A DNA stretch of 64,000 bases, taken from positions 62,001 through 126,000 of the forward strand of contig NZ_FYEW01000002.1 in assembly GCF_900187375.1 (NCBI RefSeq), in the 5' to 3' direction. Origin of the DNA: Hymenobacter gelipurpurascens. GTDB lineage: Bacteria > Bacteroidota > Bacteroidia > Cytophagales > Hymenobacteraceae. Below are positions 53,312 to 60,847 of this stretch, piece by piece. A program made the translations under genes and the position numbers. Under the pieces are notes generated by a model. The model saw nothing but the letters and a program-made list of their open reading frames with translations. It made no database searches and was not told where the DNA came from. The first letter of the stretch is position 1. Every line of letters starts with the position of its first letter.

Positions 53312-53698
53312 ATGAATACGACCACAACACAGGGTGTCACCGTCAGCGTAACCACCAACTACCTGCCCGACTATTCGAGCCCAGGTCAGGAACATTACGT
53401 CTTTGCCTATAAAATTGATATCCGCAACGACAGCGAGTTTACCGTGAAACTGCTGCGCCGCCACTGGTACATCTACGACGCCAACGGCGTGGTGCGTGAG
53501 GTGGAGGGCGAAGGCGTGGTAGGCCAGCAACCCGTGCTGGAGCCCGGCGAGTCGCATCAGTATGTATCCGGCTGCAACCTGAAGTCGGGTTTGGGCAAGA
53601 TGCGCGGCTCGTATCAGATGGAGCGCCTCATGGATGGCCATGAGTTTGCCGTTGATATTCCGGAGTTTACCCTCGTGGTGCCTTACCGCCTGAACTAG
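53312..53698 (+). CDS. apaG: ApaG domain protein
   Basis: 128 residues, one immunoglobulin-like beta-sandwich. Typical DUF525/ApaG motifs: GQEHYVFAYKIDIRNDSEFT, LLRRHWYIYDANG, VEGEGVVGQQPVLEPGESHQ, and GKMRGSYQM near the end. Named for a link with cobalt/magnesium homeostasis, but the function is not settled. Complete length. The following hairpin terminates it. Confidence 0.94.
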   Translation: MNTTTTQGVTVSVTTNYLPDYSSPGQEHYVFAYKIDIRNDSEFTVKLLRRHWYIYDANGVVREVEGEGVVGQQPVLEPGESHQYVSGCNLKSGLGKMRGSYQMERLMDGHEFAVDIPEFTLVVPYRLN

Positions 53699-53723
53699 CT
53701 TCTCGCACGCCTGAGGCATCTCC

Positions 53724-53776
53724 AAACAAAGCCTTTCTCTCGTCACCGAATGTTGTTGGCAGGAGAAAGGCCTTTT
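53724..53776 (+). terminator. Terminator after apaG
   Basis: AAAGCCTTTCTC pairs with GAGAAAGGCCTTTT with one bulge, loop of about 25 bases, then TTTTCTTT. Confidence 0.7.
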
Positions 53777-53836
53777 CTTTGATAAATAGCCTACCTGATT
53801 CCGTAGGAAAGGCCGCCACGATCCTGAAAAGGCGTG

Positions 53837-53844
53837 TAGCTTTG
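53837..53844 (+). promoter_or_regulatory. -7 promoter element for the methyltransferase at 53877
   Basis: TAGCTTTG is a full TAnnTTTG match, 32 bases before the TTG start chosen for the gene. Confidence 0.45.
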
Positions 53845-53876
53845 CCTCTTTACTACTCACGCGGGGGTCGGGCCAG

Positions 53877-54743
53877 TTGGCCAACAGGCCTACGACTCTA
53901 CTTTCTGCGCTCTTGCTTTTTCAAGTTCTTAGCTACCTCCGGTTTCTGCTCCGTTCCGGCAACACGCACGGGCTGCATTCGCCTTTTGTGTTTGGGCTGT
54001 ATGCGCATGTGGTGGGGCATACGGGCCATTTTGCGGCCTTTGAGGCCATTGAAACCCGGCGCCAGGAGCTTCTCAGCAGTCAGAAAGCTATCCAGGTGCG
54101 TGATTTTGGAGCCGGCTCCCACACGGGCGCAGGCCGCACGCGCCGCCTCCGCGGTATTGCCCGTACGGCCGCCAAGCCTCGCGTGCTGGCCCAGCTGCTT
54201 TTCCGGCTAGTCAATCACTTTCAGCCTCGCACGGTACTGGAGTTGGGCACTTCCCTGGGCCTTACCACTGCTTACCTGGCCTCCGCCGATTCCCGGGCGC
54301 ATGTCCTCACATTTGAGGGTTGCCCACAGACGGCTGAGGTTGCGAGGGAGACATTTAGTGGCTTAGGCCTACACAACGTTGAGCTTGTGGAGGGCAACCT
54401 TGATGAAACCCTTGCTCCTGCACTCGCCGCTCTCGCTAGGCCAGTTGATTTCGCCTTTTTTGATGGCAACCACCGCTACGAGCCCACTATGCGCTACTTC
54501 GAGCTCATGAACCAGCACCGCACCGAAGACAGTGTCTTCGTGCTGGATGACATTCATTGGTCAGAGGAAATGACGCGGGCCTGGGAAGCCATCAAGCAGC
54601 ACCCGGAGGTTACGCTGACCATCGATCTGTTCTTTATTGGGCTGGTATTCTTTCGGCGCAAGCAGCCCAAACAACACTTCATCTTGCGCTTTGATAACAT
54701 GCTAGATAAGCTGGTGGAGAGGACGCGCCGGCTTTCTGCATAA
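53877..54743 (+). CDS. Class I SAM-dependent methyltransferase
   Basis: 288 residues starting at TTG (no ATG or GTG nearby fits). A hydrophobic N-terminal stretch (LLSALLLFQVLSYLRFLL) is followed by THGLHSPFVFGLYAHV, a signature found in many Bacteroidota O-methyltransferase-like proteins. The SAM site is VLELGTSLGLTTAYLA, then VLTFEGCPQTAEVARE and VDFAFFDGNHRYEP. The DFAFFDGNH acidic segment may bind a metal. Substrate unknown; no operon partner. Confidence 0.85.
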   Translation: MANRPTTLLSALLLFQVLSYLRFLLRSGNTHGLHSPFVFGLYAHVVGHTGHFAAFEAIETRRQELLSSQKAIQVRDFGAGSHTGAGRTRRLRGIARTAAKPRVLAQLLFRLVNHFQPRTVLELGTSLGLTTAYLASADSRAHVLTFEGCPQTAEVARETFSGLGLHNVELVEGNLDETLAPALAALARPVDFAFFDGNHRYEPTMRYFELMNQHRTEDSVFVLDDIHWSEEMTRAWEAIKQHPEVTLTIDLFFIGLVFFRRKQPKQHFILRFDNMLDKLVERTRRLSA

Positions 54744-54746
54744 AGT

Positions 54747-54796
54747 AGCGATACAACAAGAGCCCGCCCTGGTCAGGGCGGGCTCTTGTTGTATCG
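54747..54796. terminator. 50-bp perfect palindrome between convergent genes
   Basis: Perfect 24-base arms beginning GCGATACAACAAGAGCCCGC with a 2-base loop (GT). Between the methyltransferase (+) and kdsA (-). Confidence 0.85.
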
Positions 54797-54809
54797 CGGA
54801 AAACGGCGG

Positions 54810-55634
54810 TTACTTTATGGCCTCCCGCACACGCGTGAGCTTAACAAGCAGCTCCTCCAGCCGGTCCAGCGCCAGCATGTTAGCGCCATCTGATAAGGCG
54901 GTGGCAGGCGTCGGGTGCGTTTCGATGAACAGGCCGTCGGCCCCCACGGCAATGGCAGCTTTGGCAATGGTTTCGATGAGGGCGGGCTTGCCACCTGTTA
55001 CGCCGCTGCTCTGGTTGGGCTGCTGCAAGGAGTGCGTAACGTCCATTACTACGGGCACTCCAAACTCTCGCATCACGGGTAGGTTGCGGAAATCGACTAC
55101 CAAATCGGAATAGCCGAAGGAGTTGCCGCGGTCGGTGAGGATAACGTGGTCGTTGCCCGACTGGCGCACTTTATCCACGGCAAACTGCATCGACTCGCCC
55201 GAGAGAAACTGGCCTTTCTTCACATTCACTACTTTCCCCGTTTTGGCGGCGGCAATCAGCAAATCGGTCTGCCGACACAGGAAAGCCGGAATTTGCAGCA
55301 CATCGACGTACTGTGCCGCCAGCGCCGCCTCCTCCGACTCGTGAATGTCCGTGACCGTAGGCACGCCAATCTCACGGCCTACTTTCTCTAGAATACGCAA
55401 CGCCTTTTCGTCGCCGATGCCCGTGTAGGAGTCTAGGCGGGAGCGGTTGGCCTTACGGTAGGAGCCTTTGAAGATGTAGGGAATCTGCAACTTATCGGTC
55501 ATGTGCTGCACCTTTTCGGCGATGCGCAGGGCCATATCTTCCCCCTCAATTACGCAGGGGCCGGCCATCAGGAAAAACTGACCTGAGTTGGTATTGCGGA
55601 AATGCGGTAGGGCGTTGGCGAGAGATTGTAGCAT
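54810..55634 (-). CDS. kdsA: 3-deoxy-8-phosphooctulonate synthase (KDO-8-P synthase)
   Basis: Condenses arabinose-5-phosphate with phosphoenolpyruvate to give KDO-8-P for lipid A core. 274 residues. Characteristic stretches: FFLMAGPCVIEGEDMALRIA, FKGSYRKANRSRLDSYTGIG, VDVLQIPAFLCRQTDLL, VNVKKGQFLSGESM, and VMDVTHSLQQP. FIETHPTPATALSDGANML closes the active site. Indicates a Gram-negative outer membrane with LPS. The nearby -7 box (55724) is a possible promoter. Confidence 0.96.
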   Translation of the reverse strand: MLQSLANALPHFRNTNSGQFFLMAGPCVIEGEDMALRIAEKVQHMTDKLQIPYIFKGSYRKANRSRLDSYTGIGDEKALRILEKVGREIGVPTVTDIHESEEAALAAQYVDVLQIPAFLCRQTDLLIAAAKTGKVVNVKKGQFLSGESMQFAVDKVRQSGNDHVILTDRGNSFGYSDLVVDFRNLPVMREFGVPVVMDVTHSLQQPNQSSGVTGGKPALIETIAKAAIAVGADGLFIETHPTPATALSDGANMLALDRLEELLVKLTRVREAIK

Positions 55635-55723
55635 GAAAGTCAGGGGTTGAGATGAAGCCGTTGCTCCACAGAATACGGAGAGTGTAGTAGCGAAGTGGCC
55701 TAGGCCACTCTTGCCGCTGGGGC

Positions 55724-55731
55724 CAAAGCTA
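55724..55731 (-). promoter_or_regulatory. -7 promoter element for kdsA
   Basis: CAAAGCTA (TAGCTTTG on the minus strand), 90 bases before the kdsA start and just past the stop of the next gene upstream. No clear -33 box. Confidence 0.4.
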
Positions 55732-55743
55732 GAAGGCTTTGGT

Positions 55744-56346
55744 CTATTTCCTTCTCAGACATATAAACAGCTCCCGGCCTTGGCGGGGCGTTATGGAATT
55801 AGTGGCCGGAGCGAAATGCACGAAATCGAAATACGGCGCGAAGTAGGTGCGGTACTCCTCCGCTGAGCCCCCGAATGGTGGCCCCGGCTGACTGAAGGTC
55901 GTATCGAACAACAGGCCTACGAGCGTTCCGCCGGGCCGCAGCAGAAGGGCACACTGCTGGGCGTAGGCCGGGCGAAGGACCGGATCGAGGGCGCAGAAAA
56001 AAGTCTGCTCCACCAATAAATCATACGGAGGCGTGGGTTCCAGCGTAAAAAAATCCTGTTGAAGCAAGTGGTCTACCGGAAAACCGGGAACCCGCGTCTG
56101 CAAATCGTGCAGCGGCTCGGGAGCCACGTCGGCTACCAATACATTCTTCCAGCCTGCATTATACAGATATTCAGCCTCATACGCACGACCAGCGCCCGGA
56201 ATGAGAATACGCCGGTCGTCGGGGTGGCCTAGCTGCACAAAATATTCTCGCAGCGGGGGCGTTACCGAACCCGTATCCCAGCCGGTCTGGCCTATTGCGT
56301 AGCGTTGCTGCCAATATGTGGCATCGAGGTGAGATTCCGGTTGCAT
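55744..56346 (-). CDS. Thiopurine S-methyltransferase-like SAM methyltransferase
   Basis: 200 residues. TPMT family pattern: YWQQRYAIGQTGWDTGSVTP, ILIPGAGRAYEAEYLYNAGW (SAM site), VLVADVAPEPLHDL, and EQTFFCALDPVLRPAYAQQC followed by LLRPGGTLVGLLF. Relatives methylate thiols, thiocyanate or halides; the substrate cannot be read. It lies 109 bases upstream of kdsA and is probably transcribed on its own. Confidence 0.87.
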   Translation of the reverse strand: MQPESHLDATYWQQRYAIGQTGWDTGSVTPPLREYFVQLGHPDDRRILIPGAGRAYEAEYLYNAGWKNVLVADVAPEPLHDLQTRVPGFPVDHLLQQDFFTLEPTPPYDLLVEQTFFCALDPVLRPAYAQQCALLLRPGGTLVGLLFDTTFSQPGPPFGGSAEEYRTYFAPYFDFVHFAPATNSITPRQGRELFICLRRK

Positions 56347-56372
56347 ATGGCGGCAGGATTGTACCTTGGGAC

Positions 56373-56402
56373 TTGACTGGGTGCGGAACTCCGTTATTTT
56401 TG
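56373..56402 (+). promoter_or_regulatory. Complete Bacteroidota promoter for the coiled-coil gene
   Basis: TTG at 56373-56375, a 19-base spacer, then TATTTTTG at 56395-56402. It matches the TTG-N19-TAnnTTTG consensus and is the best-formed protein-gene promoter seen in the window. The start codon is 57 bases further on. Confidence 0.65.
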
Positions 56403-56458
56403 CCCCAAAGGTAATGCCTCCGTCCGGACTACTCGGACTTCACTAAACCCCTCCTTCC

Positions 56459-57409
56459 ATGGAACAAGACCACAACACCGACGAACCGAAGAACAACAAC
56501 AAATGGCTCCTGCTCATTGCGCTGGTGCTGCTCTTGGTCGGCATCAACGGTTTTCTGTTCTACATGAATCGGCAGAAGACGCAGCAAAACGAGCAGCTGC
56601 AGTCGGAAGTACAGGTGAAAGACACCAAGCTGGAAGAGCAGATCAAACAGTATGAAGCCCTCAAGGCCGATTTTGAGCGCCAGAGCCAGGAAGTACAGGG
56701 CATGGGTCTCGCGAATGACTCGCTGCAAGCCAAAATTGCGCAGGTAAACGCCGACCTGCTGCGTCTGCGTTCCTTCAAAGCCGGCAGCTTCAGCATTGCG
56801 GAGCAGCGCCGCTACAAGCAGCGCGCTGCTAACTTCGAAAGCCAGTTGCGGAAAAAAGACGAAGAAATTGCGCAGCTGAAAGCTGACAATGAGGCGCTCT
56901 ACACCGAAACAACCACGCTGAAGGAACGCCAGAACAAACTCACCGACACCATTTCTACGGTAGTTCGCTCCAACCAGGAGCTGTCGGAAAAGGTGACAAT
57001 TGCCTCACGTCTGCAGGCTGAGAACATCCGCGTAGGTGTTATCAACAGCCGCAACAAAGAGAAAGACGACGACGATAACGAGTTCAAAGCCAAGCGCGTA
57101 GAGAAAGTTAAAGTCACGTTCAACCTGGCCCGCAACGACGTATCGCCGAAGGAAACCAAGCAGATCATGATGCGCCTGATTGAGCCCGATGGCGCAGCAC
57201 TCTACAACCTGAGCACTGGCGGTGGCACGTTCACCATTGATGGCTCGGAGGCTTTCTATACGGCCAAGCAAGACATCGTGTACGACAATACCCGCCAGCC
57301 CGTGCAGTTCCTGTACGCCAAAGGCGCCCCCTACAAAGTGGGCCTGCACACCGTAGAGCTCTACGAAGGTGGTGTAATGATCGGTAAGACTACTTTCACG
57401 CTCAAGTAG
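56459..57409 (+). CDS. Membrane-anchored coiled-coil protein of unknown function
   Basis: 316 residues. One N-terminal transmembrane segment (WLLLIALVLLLVGINGFLFY, about residues 15-35) with the acidic tail outside the helix. Residues 36-190 form a long coiled coil (LQSEVQVKDTKLEEQIKQYE, SQLRKKDEEIAQLKADNEAL). The last 120 residues are a beta-rich domain (VKVTFNLARNDVSPKETKQI, MMRLIEPDGAALYNLSTGGG, HTVELYEGGVMIGKTTFTL). It resembles conserved Cytophagales hypotheticals. The layout suits an envelope organiser or scaffold, which I infer only from shape. Confidence 0.75.
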   Translation: MEQDHNTDEPKNNNKWLLLIALVLLLVGINGFLFYMNRQKTQQNEQLQSEVQVKDTKLEEQIKQYEALKADFERQSQEVQGMGLANDSLQAKIAQVNADLLRLRSFKAGSFSIAEQRRYKQRAANFESQLRKKDEEIAQLKADNEALYTETTTLKERQNKLTDTISTVVRSNQELSEKVTIASRLQAENIRVGVINSRNKEKDDDDNEFKAKRVEKVKVTFNLARNDVSPKETKQIMMRLIEPDGAALYNLSTGGGTFTIDGSEAFYTAKQDIVYDNTRQPVQFLYAKGAPYKVGLHTVELYEGGVMIGKTTFTLK

Positions 57410-57430
57410 CCAACTCTATCAATCCTCAGT

Positions 57431-57468
57431 ACTAGAAAAGGCCACCCAAGCGGGTGGCCTTTTCTAGT
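57431..57468. terminator. Perfect palindrome between convergent genes
   Basis: 17-base perfect arms beginning ACTAGAAAAGGCCACCC with an AAGC loop, between the coiled-coil gene and cyanophycin synthetase. T-runs serve both strands. Confidence 0.85.
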
Positions 57469-57496
57469 ATATGCTTACTTAGTAAGTGGCCTAGGC

Positions 57497-60136
57497 CTAT
57501 AAGGCGGTCTTTACCTGTGCTTCGTATTTATCCAGCTGGGCCAAGGTGGCTTTGATATTTTCCGTGAACAGCACAATAACTGAACCCGGCTTTGCATGCG
57601 TCAGCACATACTCATTGGCATCGGGTTCGTTTTCGATGTAGGTGATGCGCAAGTCGGGGGCATCCAGGCGCAGGCCCCGCTCCATGATTTCCTTTAGCTG
57701 CTCGGCCGTTTTGCCGCGTAAGTCACGGTCTTGGCGCAGAATTACTTCATCGAAAATGCTGCCCGCAATCCTGGCGAAACCCAGCGTATCCTCGTCGCGC
57801 CGGTCGCCTAGGCCAGATATTACGCCTACTTTGTGCGTAGCTTCCGTAGCGTTCAGGAACTGGGCAAATTTCCCGATGCCATGCGTATTGTGCGCGTAGT
57901 CCACAATCACCTCGAAGTCGGGGAATTTGTACGTGTTCATACGGCCCGGCATTTTGGCTGCCGATGGGACAAACGTGCGCAATGCTAGCTTGATGTCCTC
58001 CTTATCGAAGCCGTAGCAGTAGCAAGCTAAAGCCGCCGCCAAGGAGTTTTCGATGTTGAAAGTAGCGCGCCCTCCGAACGTAATCGGGAATTCAGCGGCG
58101 CGGTCGATGCGAAGTTTGTAGCTGTTCTTATAAATGGTGATGTACCCCTCTTCGTACACCGCCGCTAGGCCACCGTGCTCAATGTGCTCTTTGATGCGCG
58201 GGTTGTCGTCGGTGATGCTGAACAATGCTACGTTGCATTCCAGCTTCTCCCGCATAGCGTACACCAGGTCATCATCGGCGTTGAGTACAGCCCAGCCTTC
58301 GGGGCGCACGGTGCGCGGCAGCACGCCTTTCACGGCGGCCATTTCCTCTACCGTATAAATATCCCGTAAGCCTAGGTGGTCGGCCGCCACGTTGGTTACC
58401 ACGGCCACATCGCAGGTATGGAAGCCAAGGCCCGAGCGAAGCATGCCGCCTCGTGCCGTTTCCAGCACCGCGAAGTTTACCGTCGGGTCTTTCAACACAA
58501 ACTCGGCGCTTTGCCCGCCGGTGCAGTCGCCGCTCTGCAGCTGCACGCCCTGTATATAAATACCGTTGGTGGTAGTATAGCCTACTTTGTAGCCTTTGGA
58601 GGCCACAATATGGGCCATCAACTGCGTAGTAGTTGTTTTACCGTTGGTGCCGGTTACCGCCATAATAGGAATGCGGGCGGTGCTTCCCTGTGGGAACAGC
58701 ATATCCACCACCGGCGCCGCTACGTTGCGCGGCAAGCCCTGGGTAGGCGCAATGTGCATCCGGAAACCAGGAGCGGCATTTACTTCAATTACGGCCCCGC
58801 GTGTTTCGTTCAGGGGAACAGCAATGTCGTTGGTGAGCAAATCAATGCCACAGATATCAAGGCCAACGATGCCCGACACGCGCTCCGCCAACAACACATT
58901 GTACGGATGCACCAGGTCGGTTACATCGGTGGCAGTGCCGCCGGTGCTGATGTTCGCGGTGCTCTTCAGATACAGCTCCTGTCCTTGCGGCAATACGGAT
59001 TCCAGCGTGAGGTCCTGTGCCTTTAGTATTTCCAGCGTATGCTGGTCGGCCTTGATGCTGGTAAGCACTTTTTCGTGGCCTATTCCCCGTCGTGGGTCCT
59101 TGTTTACTTCCTCAATGAGCTGCTGTATGGTGCTGGAACCATTGCCCACAACGGCGGCTGGTGTGCGCTTGGCGGCGGCAATGAGCTTACCATTCACTAC
59201 CAGCAGCCGGTAATCGTGGCCTTCAATGAACTGCTCCACGATGACCGCGCGGGAATACACTTGCGCCGCTTTCAGACCTTCTACTGCCGCTTCCCAGTTC
59301 ATAATGCGGATAGTAGCACCCTTGCCATGGTTACCGTCCAGGGGCTTCGTCACGATGGGAAAGCCCAGCTCTTCAATGGCGTCGCGTAGACCGTCTTCCG
59401 AATACACGGTGGTGCCGTTTGGCACAGGCACACCCGCATCGTTGAGCATGGCCTTTGTCCGATTTTTATTGCCGGCCACTTCTACTCCTGCATGAGAGGT
59501 GTAGCTGGTGGTAGTAGCCCAGATACGCTTCTGGTTGACGCCATACCCCAGCTGGATGATGCTGCTATTCTTCAGCTGAATGTAGGGGATGTTGCGGGTG
59601 GCAGCCTCTGCCACGATGCTGTACGTGCTAGGGCCAATAAATTCCTCTTCCCTGATTTCGTGCAGCTCATCAATGATAGGCTTCAGGTTCACGGGACGCC
59701 CATGGCAAATATCATCCACAAGCTCCACCGCCACTTCGGCAGCCATACGACCCGCACGTTCCTCCTGATAGGCAAACACCACAAACTCCACCCCTTCCTG
59801 ATGCGCTGGATACGACTTGCCCCAATGTACTTGCATGCCGGCTGTGCGCTGCAGGGCCAGCGCTACGTGCTGAATAACGTGGCCTAGCGGCTCCCCATCA
59901 GTCAGTTGCTCCTGGGTTAGCGGAGGGTTTTTCTGAGCCGCTTTACTGGAGGAGTCAACGGGGGGCAGTTGCGCCAGCTCCGGCAGGAGCTCGGGCAATT
60001 GCTCGGCTAAAGCAGGAATCGCACTCGACCAGTTGTCGGCCAGGTCCTGCATGTCCACCTTCATCACAATAAGCTTGTAATGCTTAACGGACCAGTAGCT
60101 CGGGCCGCGCATCGTGCGGAGGTCAATAATCTTCAT
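57497..60136 (-). CDS. cphA: Cyanophycin synthetase
   Basis: Makes the storage polymer multi-L-arginyl-poly-L-aspartate from Asp, Arg and ATP without a ribosome. 879 residues, normal for CphA1. The N-terminal region begins MKIIDLRTMRGPSYWSVKHY. The ATP-grasp module has VTKPLDGNHGKGATIRI and EVNAAPGFRMH. The C-terminal Mur-ligase-like module has MAVTGTNGKTTTTQLMAHI, GGMLRSGLGFHTCDVAVVTN and VDYAHNTHGI. Both catalytic modules look complete. No cyanophycinase (cphB) gene is in the window. Its stop is inside TAGGCC. An imperfect CAAAAATG upstream might be a -7 box. Confidence 0.96.
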   Translation of the reverse strand: MKIIDLRTMRGPSYWSVKHYKLIVMKVDMQDLADNWSSAIPALAEQLPELLPELAQLPPVDSSSKAAQKNPPLTQEQLTDGEPLGHVIQHVALALQRTAGMQVHWGKSYPAHQEGVEFVVFAYQEERAGRMAAEVAVELVDDICHGRPVNLKPIIDELHEIREEEFIGPSTYSIVAEAATRNIPYIQLKNSSIIQLGYGVNQKRIWATTTSYTSHAGVEVAGNKNRTKAMLNDAGVPVPNGTTVYSEDGLRDAIEELGFPIVTKPLDGNHGKGATIRIMNWEAAVEGLKAAQVYSRAVIVEQFIEGHDYRLLVVNGKLIAAAKRTPAAVVGNGSSTIQQLIEEVNKDPRRGIGHEKVLTSIKADQHTLEILKAQDLTLESVLPQGQELYLKSTANISTGGTATDVTDLVHPYNVLLAERVSGIVGLDICGIDLLTNDIAVPLNETRGAVIEVNAAPGFRMHIAPTQGLPRNVAAPVVDMLFPQGSTARIPIMAVTGTNGKTTTTQLMAHIVASKGYKVGYTTTNGIYIQGVQLQSGDCTGGQSAEFVLKDPTVNFAVLETARGGMLRSGLGFHTCDVAVVTNVAADHLGLRDIYTVEEMAAVKGVLPRTVRPEGWAVLNADDDLVYAMREKLECNVALFSITDDNPRIKEHIEHGGLAAVYEEGYITIYKNSYKLRIDRAAEFPITFGGRATFNIENSLAAALACYCYGFDKEDIKLALRTFVPSAAKMPGRMNTYKFPDFEVIVDYAHNTHGIGKFAQFLNATEATHKVGVISGLGDRRDEDTLGFARIAGSIFDEVILRQDRDLRGKTAEQLKEIMERGLRLDAPDLRITYIENEPDANEYVLTHAKPGSVIVLFTENIKATLAQLDKYEAQVKTAL

Positions 60137-60408
60137 GGATGGTCAGGGAGAAAGAAGTAGTTGCGTGCGCGGTCTTACGCAAAAATGAAATGTAGGGATA
60201 ATACGGCAAGAAAGCCTTTTTCTGTTCTAGGCAAACTCAACCGTGTAGTAGTATCATTCTCAGCCAGAAGGCTTCTCAGAAAATCTTACTCCGCCCGAAA
60301 TCTACCAGGGTTATTCAGCACTACGTGACCCTTCGCGCTGCGCACTAAGTACTTTGGCTTACGGTGGCCTAGCAACTGAGTTCGGACAGGGCTAGGCCAC
60401 TAAAACGC
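60137..60408. other. Gene-free region between cphA and the tRNA-Cys terminator
   Basis: About 270 bases without a plausible gene on either strand. It should contain the cphA promoter. Two TGGCCTAG/CTAGGCCA words lie at 60364-60398. Nothing else stands out. Confidence 0.5.
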
Positions 60409-60441
60409 AAAAACCCCGGTCGGGGCTAATCGACCGGGGCA
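60409..60441 (-). terminator. Terminator of the tRNA-Cys transcript
   Basis: On the minus strand the stem CCCCGGTCG / CGACCGGGG with an 8-base loop is followed by TTTTTG. It lies 35 bases beyond the 3' end of the tRNA. Confidence 0.85.
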
Positions 60442-60475
60442 CTAAGCGTACTCAGAAAACAGGAATTGTAAAGAG

Positions 60476-60546
60476 AGGTGACGAGCGGATTCGAACCGCT
60501 GTAGGAGGTTTTGCAGACCTCTACCTAGCCACTCGGTCACGTCACC
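60476..60546 (-). tRNA. tRNA-Cys (anticodon GCA)
   Basis: 71 bases on the minus strand. Acceptor stem GGTGACG with CGTCACC; discriminator U, as expected for cysteine. The anticodon arm is GAGGT-CTGCAAA-ACCTC, giving GCA. The T arm has GGTTCGAATCC. The 3' CCA is not encoded. It has its own promoter (60563-60594) and terminator (60409), so it is a single-gene unit. Confidence 0.96.
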
Positions 60547-60562
60547 AGTGGTTTTGAGGATG

Positions 60563-60594
60563 CAAACATACGCCTTAATCTGGCTTTTGCCAAA
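60563..60594 (-). promoter_or_regulatory. Complete Bacteroidota promoter for tRNA-Cys
   Basis: On the minus strand, TTTG at 60594-60591, 20 bases, then TATGTTTG at 60570-60563, ending 16 bases before the 5' end of the tRNA. It fits TTTG-N19/20-TAnnTTTG. Confidence 0.65.
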
Positions 60595-60793
60595 GTACAG
60601 GCCAGTTTTTCGCTTAGCCAAGCGGTAAGTCGTTGGGCATGTGCAAGAAATTTTACGTACCCTTGCCTCCTACTGGCCTTGCGGTGCCGAGGCTCATCGG
60701 CTGTACCAGTACGAGACTGGCCTAGCAATACAGATAGAAGCGCCCGACAGACCATCTAATTGCCGTCTGGTTTCGGGACCGTTTCTGAAGCAC

Positions 60794-60827
60794 AAAAAAA
60801 GGCCCCGGATTTCTCCGGGGCCTTTCT
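60794..60827 (-). terminator. Terminator after rpsA
   Basis: On the minus strand GGCCCCGGA pairs with TCCGGGGCC around a short loop and is followed by TTTTTTT. The rest of 60595-60793 has no gene. Confidence 0.9.
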
Positions 60828-60847
60828 TACTAAAGAGCAAGGGAAGC

